From Acetofilamentum sp. (GTDB taxonomy: Bacteria > Bacteroidota > Bacteroidia > Bacteroidales > JAFGUD01): a DNA stretch of 12,199 bases. How positions within the stretch are numbered: the first letter of the stretch is position 1; every line of letters begins with the position of its first letter. The notes below the pieces were generated by a model that saw only the letters and a program-made list of their open reading frames with translations, was not told the origin of the DNA and searched no databases. The stretch covers positions 1-12,199 of the forward strand of contig DYKL01000072.1 of NCBI GenBank assembly GCA_020722645.1, given 5' to 3'. Shown here one piece after another: positions 7,326-12,199 of this stretch. Position numbers and translations under genes: made by a program.

Positions 7326-7625
7326 AATAAAATATTTGTAAAAAAGTAAAAATAAAAAATTGTGTTCTCACATTCTAACGAAATAAACTTATTTTTTGTT
7401 TCAACTTTTTTTACAATTAACTTTTTTTTTAATATTAGTGGATTGAAATTTGTTTATAATCAACTGATAAACATTTTGTTTTTTAGATACAATATTTTTT
7501 TGTGTTTGTTTTTTTAAATATTATGAACCGAAATATATACTTAATTGAATTAAATTTATAATTTTGTCATTGCTAAATTTTTTTATTAGGCTGAGAAATA
7601 TCAATTATTTATAGATTTAATAATT
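7326..7625. other. 300-bp AT-rich divergent gap between rpoD and the lipoprotein operon
   Basis: This gap is extremely AT-rich with several runs of T on the plus strand (for example 7421-7430). On the minus strand no CAAA occurs anywhere, so there is no exact TAnnTTTG element for rpoD. On the plus strand only one exact element is found (7559-7566). I see no convincing hairpin, tRNA or short coding region. A leader RNA or an rpoD promoter of another type may lie here but cannot be read from the sequence. Confidence 0.6.
7559..7566 (+). promoter_or_regulatory. Possible -7 element for the lipoprotein-ABC operon
   Basis: TAATTTTG matches TAnnTTTG exactly. A TTG at 7545-7547 is only 11 bp upstream and too close, so the -33 half is lacking. 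The leader from here would be about 50 bases, much longer than for the other promoters in this window. No other exact element lies between rpoD and the ATG at 7626. Confidence 0.4.
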
Positions 7626-8543
7626 ATGAGAAATAAAAATTTATTAAAAATAATTACGATAACAATATTTTTTTTGATACCGTTTTGTATCCTTCATTTT
7701 TCGTGCAAAAATGATAAAAATAATGTTGAAAATTTACCGGACACAAATTCTTTTGATTATAATTCTCCTCAGATTGTTAAAATCGAAAATAAAGTTTTTA
7801 GTGTACCCTCTCCTATGCAAGCTTCTGCATTGGTTAAAGATAAAAATATACCTTTTGACCCTGACCTTTTGAACAAAGCATCAAATCACGTAAAATATTT
7901 AACTTCATTCAAACAGGCTTTAAATATTGGCGTTTATGGTGCAGATATGGGAAATCTCTTTTTATACGATCAGTTATCACAAAGTGCTGAATATTTCAGT
8001 GTTATTAAAAACCTTTCTGAAGATGTTGGTATTATGAACTCTATTAATGAGAGTGTTTTGAACAGGATTGAAAATAACAACACTAACAGAGATTCTTTAA
8101 TGTACATTATATCAGAAGTTTACAGAGAGATAGACTCTTATCTTCTCGAAAATGAGCAAGGTGAACTCGGTATCTTAATTATAACCGGTGGTTGGGTAGA
8201 AAGTATTTTTATGTTGACTAAAATTGCTGAAACAACCAAAGACCCTGAAATTATTTCAAGAATCGGAGAACAGCAGAATCCGCTTAATAATCTTATTGAA
8301 CTGCTTCAGCCATACTACGGTCAAAAATCTGATGATTTTGATTATCTTCTCGAAGCTCTTGTCGAATTATCAATTACTTTTGACGCTATTGAAGCAACTT
8401 ACGTTTACGAAGAACCTGTTGTTGATGAAATAAATAAAACTTCAATTATTAACAGTACTACTACATACAACATTACTCAGGAACAACTTACTGATATTAC
8501 TGATAAAATTTCAAAACTCAGAGAATGGATTATTTCTGAATAG
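7626..8543 (+). CDS. Uncharacterised lipoprotein, first gene of the ABC operon
   Basis: The 305-residue product begins with a basic N-terminus, a hydrophobic stretch and LHFSC, which puts the lipidated cysteine at C27; this fits the looser Bacteroidota lipobox. The following KNDKNN is not strongly acidic, so surface export is uncertain. The mature part looks largely helical. It holds the conspicuous segments GVYGADMGNLFLYDQ (102-116), followed by SAEYFSVIKNLSEDVGI, and GGWVESIFML (188-197). From memory these resemble an uncharacterised Bacteroidota family, but I cannot name it or assign a function. It is the first of three co-directional genes with gaps of 28 and 5 bp, which suggests joint work with the small secreted protein and the ABC transporter. 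It could be an accessory or substrate-handling subunit on the periplasmic side. Confidence 0.8.
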   Translation: MRNKNLLKIITITIFFLIPFCILHFSCKNDKNNVENLPDTNSFDYNSPQIVKIENKVFSVPSPMQASALVKDKNIPFDPDLLNKASNHVKYLTSFKQALNIGVYGADMGNLFLYDQLSQSAEYFSVIKNLSEDVGIMNSINESVLNRIENNNTNRDSLMYIISEVYREIDSYLLENEQGELGILIITGGWVESIFMLTKIAETTKDPEIISRIGEQQNPLNNLIELLQPYYGQKSDDFDYLLEALVELSITFDAIEATYVYEEPVVDEINKTSIINSTTTYNITQEQLTDITDKISKLREWIISE

Positions 8544-8571
8544 TTTAATCGTAAATAAATATAAAAAAATA

Positions 8572-8985
8572 ATGAAAAGGATAATTTTTACATTTTTAAT
8601 TTTAATATCATTTTTTTTCAAATCAAACGCACAGTTAGACTCCATAATCAATTTTTGCGAAAAGCAAATGCCATTTCCGTATATATCCGATGGACAACAA
8701 TACAGAGCATTGTTATCCGCAGGTGAAGTAGCTGAATTCAGAATGACTTTTTATGGTGGTGCTACTTACAGAATTGTCATTGCATCTGAACCTAAAAATG
8801 CAAGTGCTGTTTTCCGTCTTTACGATATTAATTACAACGAACTTTTTTCTAATATAAATTATAATAACTCAACATATTGGGATTTTAATTTTAAATCAAC
8901 AGTTGATTGTTTAATCGAAGCTGAATTACCGCCTGAAAAAGAATCGGGTTTTATAATTATGTTCTTAGGGTTTAAGCAACAATAA
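8572..8985 (+). CDS. Small secreted protein of unknown function
   Basis: The product has 137 residues with a clear Sec signal peptide, cleaved after KSNA (20|21), and a mature part of about 117 residues. That part starts helical (LDSIINFCEKQM) and then turns to beta-strands. The block AGEVAEFRMTFYGGATYRIVI (50-70) is the most family-like segment, and FRLYDINYNELF follows at 81-92. Two cysteines, C29 and C113, could form a periplasmic disulfide. The fold may be a small beta-sandwich, loosely like PPC-type domains; this is a guess from strand pattern only. I believe similar proteins recur in Bacteroidota without a known role. It sits 28 bp after the lipoprotein gene and 5 bp before the ABC transporter gene, so it is almost certainly co-transcribed with both. 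Confidence 0.75.
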   Translation: MKRIIFTFLILISFFFKSNAQLDSIINFCEKQMPFPYISDGQQYRALLSAGEVAEFRMTFYGGATYRIVIASEPKNASAVFRLYDINYNELFSNINYNNSTYWDFNFKSTVDCLIEAELPPEKESGFIIMFLGFKQQ

Positions 8986-8990
8986 TATAA

Positions 8991-11900
8991 ATGAGTCAGA
9001 GAATTTTACGTGCTTTGATGCAACTTTTTGCTCTTATTGCTGCCCCAAAAACCGAAAAAAAAGGCAGAATGTCTATTGTTGAATCGCTCCTTCGTGAACA
9101 ACTCAACAGGGAGCTTGTTGACGAATATATCGAAATTTTTGAGCAATATGTTCACCAATATAACCAACGTAAAAGTAAATCCAATCCAAATAAATTGTTA
9201 TCTGTTAGTTCTGTTAAGCTTTTAACTATTTGTTCACTTTTGAATGAAGAACTAATTCAACAGCAAAAAATTATTGTCATTATTAAACTACTCGAATATA
9301 TCAGAATTGATGAAGTTATTCCGGAACAAGCTTATGAATTTATTACTACTGTTGCCGATTCTTTTAGAATTCCCAAAGAAGAATTTGAAGCAATTAAAAA
9401 TTTTATCTTCGACCAGAAAACCGCTTTTACTAATCCTGATAGAATTTTAGTCATAAATTCCCGAAAAAAAGACCCTGAAAGAATAAATCATCTTTATGCT
9501 GAAGGATTACAAGGCGAGATTTACGTTTTAAACATTAAACTTCATAATTTGCTGATTTTTTATTTCGAAGGCGAAAAAGAAGTATATCTTAATCAGCAGC
9601 TTTTATATCCTCATCGTATTTATGCTTTATCGGTAGGTGCTGCTTTACGTACTCCAAAAATTAAACCGATTTATTACAGCGACATTATTACAACTTTTAA
9701 TTTCGATAAGCTAAAAACAAAAATCGTTTTTGAAGCTGATAAAGTTTTTTACAAATTTAAAAACGGTAAAATCGGAATTCAAGAGTTGAGTTTTACGGAA
9801 CGTTCCGGTAGATTAGTAGGGATAATGGGAGGCAGTGGTTCGGGTAAAACCACTCTTTTAAACATATTAAACGGAAATTTTGCACCTTCTTCAGGTCATA
9901 TTTTTATAAACGGTATTGACTTAAGTTTAAATAAGGAACAGTTAAACGGTTTTATCGGCTACGTTGCTCAAGATGACCTTTTAATTGAAGATCTTACTGT
10001 TTTTGAAAACTTATATTTTAATGCTAAGTTATGTTTCGGTTCAGAATCTGTTTATTCTCTGAAGAGAAAAGTTATCAAACATCTCAAAGAACTTGGACTA
10101 TACGAAATCAAAGATATGAAGGTGGGTTCGGTTCTAAACCGCAGAATAAGCGGTGGACAAAGAAAAAGGTTAAACATTGCTCTTGAACTCATAAGAGAAC
10201 CCCCTATTCTGTTCCTCGACGAACCTACTTCTGGACTTTCTTCAAGAGATTCTGAAAATATTATGGACTTGCTCAAAGATTTGGCTTTGACAGGGAAGTT
10301 GGTGTTTACTGTAATTCATCAGCCGTCTTCCGCTATCTTTAAAATGTTTGACAGACTTATTGTGCTCGACCAAGGCGGCTTCATGATATATAATGGGCAA
10401 CCTATTGAATCTATTATTTATTTCAAATCTGCTGTCAGAGAAGCAGACTGGAGCGATACTGTTTGTCAGGTATGCGGTAATGTAAATTCTGAACAAATTT
10501 TTAATATTGTCGAAACAAGGGTTCTTGATGAATTCGGAAATCTAACTCAAACTCGTAAATTTTCTCCTTTCGACTGGAACGAAAGACTAAAAAAACACGA
10601 AGAAGAACAAGGTAAGAAGAAATCATATCTTGTAAAAAAATTGCCTCAGATTCATTTTTCGGTTCCTTCAAAGCTACAGCAGTTCATTGTTTATGCTCAG
10701 AGAGATTTACTGACAAAATTATCAAATATTCAGAATTTTTTGATAAATATTATCGAAACTCCTTTGATGGCTTTTATTTTAGCCCTTTTAATTAAATATT
10801 GGAAAATTGATGAAAATATCGGATACTCTTTGTATTACAACGAAAATTTGCCTGTATATATTTTTATGTCTGTAATTGTTGCCGTTTTCGTTGGTTTATC
10901 TGTTAGTGCTCAGGAAATATACCGCGACAGAAGAATACTTAAAAGAGAAGCCTTTTTGAATTTAAGCCGTACAAGTTATTTACTCTCAAAATTGTTTAAT
11001 TTATTCCTAATTTCTGCCTATCAATCTTTTATTTTTGTTATTATCGGTAATAAAATTATGGATATTTCTTATCTTAATATGTATTATTGGATTATGTTGT
11101 TTACTATTTGGTATTCCTCAAATATTGTAGGTTTAATCATTTCGGAAGCCTTTAAAAGTTCTGCATCAATATATATAATTATTCCATTTTTAGTAATTCC
11201 TCAAATTATTCTTAGCGGTGTTTTAGTGCCTTTCGACAAATTAAATCCTAATATTACAAAACCAAATACTGTCCCTTTTTTTGGTGAGGTGATGACTGCA
11301 AGATGGGCATACGAGGGACTGGCTGTTGTTCAGTATCTCGAAAATCCTTATATTAAAGGCTTTTATGAATATGAAAAAATTATCACCGAAGCAGATTATG
11401 TTAAAGATTTTTGGATTAAAGAAATGGAAAATGCTATTACAAAATTAAAAAAACATACCGATGGTATTGAAAAAAATCAAGCCGCTTTAAACAGTTTAGA
11501 ACTTTTAAAAAACGAATTAACTGCAAAACATTCTTGGAATTATGTTATTGAAAAGGAATTCAGCACTGATTATCTAACTCCGAATTTAATCAACGAAGAA
11601 ATCCTATATGAAATTACTAATTACTTAAAAAAAGTAAAATTGTTTTATATTAGACTGAGAAATGATGTAAATGAACAGAAAAACAAGTATATTAAAGAGG
11701 TAGAAAGCAACGGTAAAATACCTCTTGCTCAAATAAAAATCCTTTATAATAACGAACAATTAGAAAATTTTGTTAAAAATAATAAAGAACCTAAAATAGT
11801 TAAATATAAAAACAGACTGTATCGTAAAATGGATCCTGTTTTTTATTTGCCTGAAAATAAATTCTTTAAGTCTCATTTTTATGCACCTGCTAAACCTTTT

Positions 11901-12125
11901 TTCGGTAAATATATCAAAACTTTTTGGTTTAATACTGCCGTTCTGTGGTTTATGATTTTAGTGTTTTATTTAATGCTTTATTATCAGGTTTTATTAAGAA
12001 TAATTGAGTTCGTAGAACTTATTAATAGAAAATTGAAGCATATTAAAGAACAAAAAAGCGAAGTTAATGTTGCTCCCAAAAAGAGCAAATCTAAATTTAT
12101 CAGATTTATTCAGAGGTATTACTAA
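8991..12125 (+). CDS. ABCG-like transporter with TerB-like N-terminus and very large external loop
   Basis: The 1044-residue protein fuses several parts. Residues 1-147 are helical; the stretch KIIVIIKLLEYIRIDEVI (93-110) through RIPKEEFEAIKNFI resembles TerB-like domains. Residues 150-235 are beta-rich, with VYLNQQLLYPHRIYALSVGAAL recalling the end of an FHA domain (weak). The ATPase spans about 245-480: Walker A GGSGSGKTT (280-288), Q-loop Q327, signature ISGGQ (386-390), Walker B ILFLDEP (406-412) and H-loop H443, all intact. A linker has CQVC (492-495). Membrane segments lie at about 581-601, 620-640, 667-689, 698-720, 726-748 and 981-1002, with the ABCG-like SGVLVPFDKL after the fifth. 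About 230 residues separate the fifth and sixth, partly coiled coil. ATPase-before-membrane order and a half-transporter layout suggest a homodimer in the inner membrane, probably exporting or moving a lipid or protein. Substrate is unknown. It is the last gene of a three-gene operon. Confidence 0.88.
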   Translation: MSQRILRALMQLFALIAAPKTEKKGRMSIVESLLREQLNRELVDEYIEIFEQYVHQYNQRKSKSNPNKLLSVSSVKLLTICSLLNEELIQQQKIIVIIKLLEYIRIDEVIPEQAYEFITTVADSFRIPKEEFEAIKNFIFDQKTAFTNPDRILVINSRKKDPERINHLYAEGLQGEIYVLNIKLHNLLIFYFEGEKEVYLNQQLLYPHRIYALSVGAALRTPKIKPIYYSDIITTFNFDKLKTKIVFEADKVFYKFKNGKIGIQELSFTERSGRLVGIMGGSGSGKTTLLNILNGNFAPSSGHIFINGIDLSLNKEQLNGFIGYVAQDDLLIEDLTVFENLYFNAKLCFGSESVYSLKRKVIKHLKELGLYEIKDMKVGSVLNRRISGGQRKRLNIALELIREPPILFLDEPTSGLSSRDSENIMDLLKDLALTGKLVFTVIHQPSSAIFKMFDRLIVLDQGGFMIYNGQPIESIIYFKSAVREADWSDTVCQVCGNVNSEQIFNIVETRVLDEFGNLTQTRKFSPFDWNERLKKHEEEQGKKKSYLVKKLPQIHFSVPSKLQQFIVYAQRDLLTKLSNIQNFLINIIETPLMAFILALLIKYWKIDENIGYSLYYNENLPVYIFMSVIVAVFVGLSVSAQEIYRDRRILKREAFLNLSRTSYLLSKLFNLFLISAYQSFIFVIIGNKIMDISYLNMYYWIMLFTIWYSSNIVGLIISEAFKSSASIYIIIPFLVIPQIILSGVLVPFDKLNPNITKPNTVPFFGEVMTARWAYEGLAVVQYLENPYIKGFYEYEKIITEADYVKDFWIKEMENAITKLKKHTDGIEKNQAALNSLELLKNELTAKHSWNYVIEKEFSTDYLTPNLINEEILYEITNYLKKVKLFYIRLRNDVNEQKNKYIKEVESNGKIPLAQIKILYNNEQLENFVKNNKEPKIVKYKNRLYRKMDPVFYLPENKFFKSHFYAPAKPFFGKYIKTFWFNTAVLWFMILVFYLMLYYQVLLRIIEFVELINRKLKHIKEQKSEVNVAPKKSKSKFIRFIQRYY

Positions 12126-12136
12126 TTTTTTTTTAA

Positions 12137-12199
12137 TTTGTCAGTTAGCCAATGTGCCAATTAGCCAATGTGCCAATTAGCCAATGTGCCAATTAGCCA
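12137..12199 (+). repeat. 16-bp tandem repeat array C built from octamers, running off the window
   Basis: Three identical copies of TTAGCCAATGTGCCAA lie at 12145-12160, 12161-12176 and 12177-12192, then a partial copy TTAGCCA at the edge. Each unit is itself two related octamers, TTAGCCAA and TGTGCCAA, which differ at two positions. A diverged octamer (TTTGTCAG, 12137-12144) precedes the first unit. The array starts 11 bases after the ABC transporter stop codon, behind a run of T, and its full length is unknown. No protein-coding or hairpin signal is evident. Confidence 0.9.

Noticed and set aside
10052..10496. Two overlapping minus-strand frames of 74 and 84 codons inside the ABC transporter gene
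   Set aside because: They lie opposite the conserved ATPase motifs, have no promoter or domain pattern, and are explained by the coding strand.
12145..12199. CRISPR array
   Set aside because: The 16-bp units follow each other with no unique spacers, so this is a simple tandem repeat.

Overview
The window comes from an AT-rich member of the Bacteroidota, probably a Bacteroidales- or Marinilabiliales-like lineage. Four things point there. The primary sigma factor is the short Bacteroidota type without region 1.1. Promoters fit the phylum's -33 TTG / -7 TAnnTTTG pattern instead of the enterobacterial one. Start codons are preceded by A-rich sequence with no Shine-Dalgarno. Several proteins look like uncharacterised families that I know only from this phylum. 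No rRNA, tRNA, CRISPR, transposase or phage gene is visible, so this looks like ordinary chromosome with some repeat-rich gaps.

Layout. At the left edge (1-63, minus) is the N-terminus of a membrane protein, probably an EamA/DMT transporter. It is divergent from a 945-residue outer-membrane protein (198-3035) that joins an HExxH metallopeptidase-like domain, a TolB-like beta-propeller and a C-terminal beta-barrel. Next comes smpB (tmRNA partner in ribosome rescue), whose true start is probably 3217. The smpB downstream gap (3679-3809) is packed with repeats: an 8-bp-period array, two copies of a REP-like palindrome, and a second, unrelated 8-bp-period array that ends exactly at the next start codon. 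That next gene (3810-6428) encodes an 872-residue Cache-GAF-PAS membrane sensor with long coiled coils but no output domain. A 30-bp perfect palindrome serves as a shared terminator between it and the convergent rpoD (6465-7325, minus).

After a 300-bp AT-rich gap there is a tight three-gene operon (7626-12125): a lipoprotein, a small secreted protein and a 1044-residue ABCG-like transporter. The transporter has a TerB-like N-terminal domain, a possible degenerate FHA-like segment, the ABC ATPase, six membrane segments and an extracytoplasmic loop of about 230 residues between the last two. The window ends inside a third 8-bp-based repeat array.

The best candidate for an undescribed system is the three-gene operon: two exported proteins of unknown function with an unusually built ABC transporter whose big external loop could touch them. 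Second in interest are the intergenic octamer arrays and palindromes, and the orphan sensor. None of these functions is demonstrated by the sequence alone.
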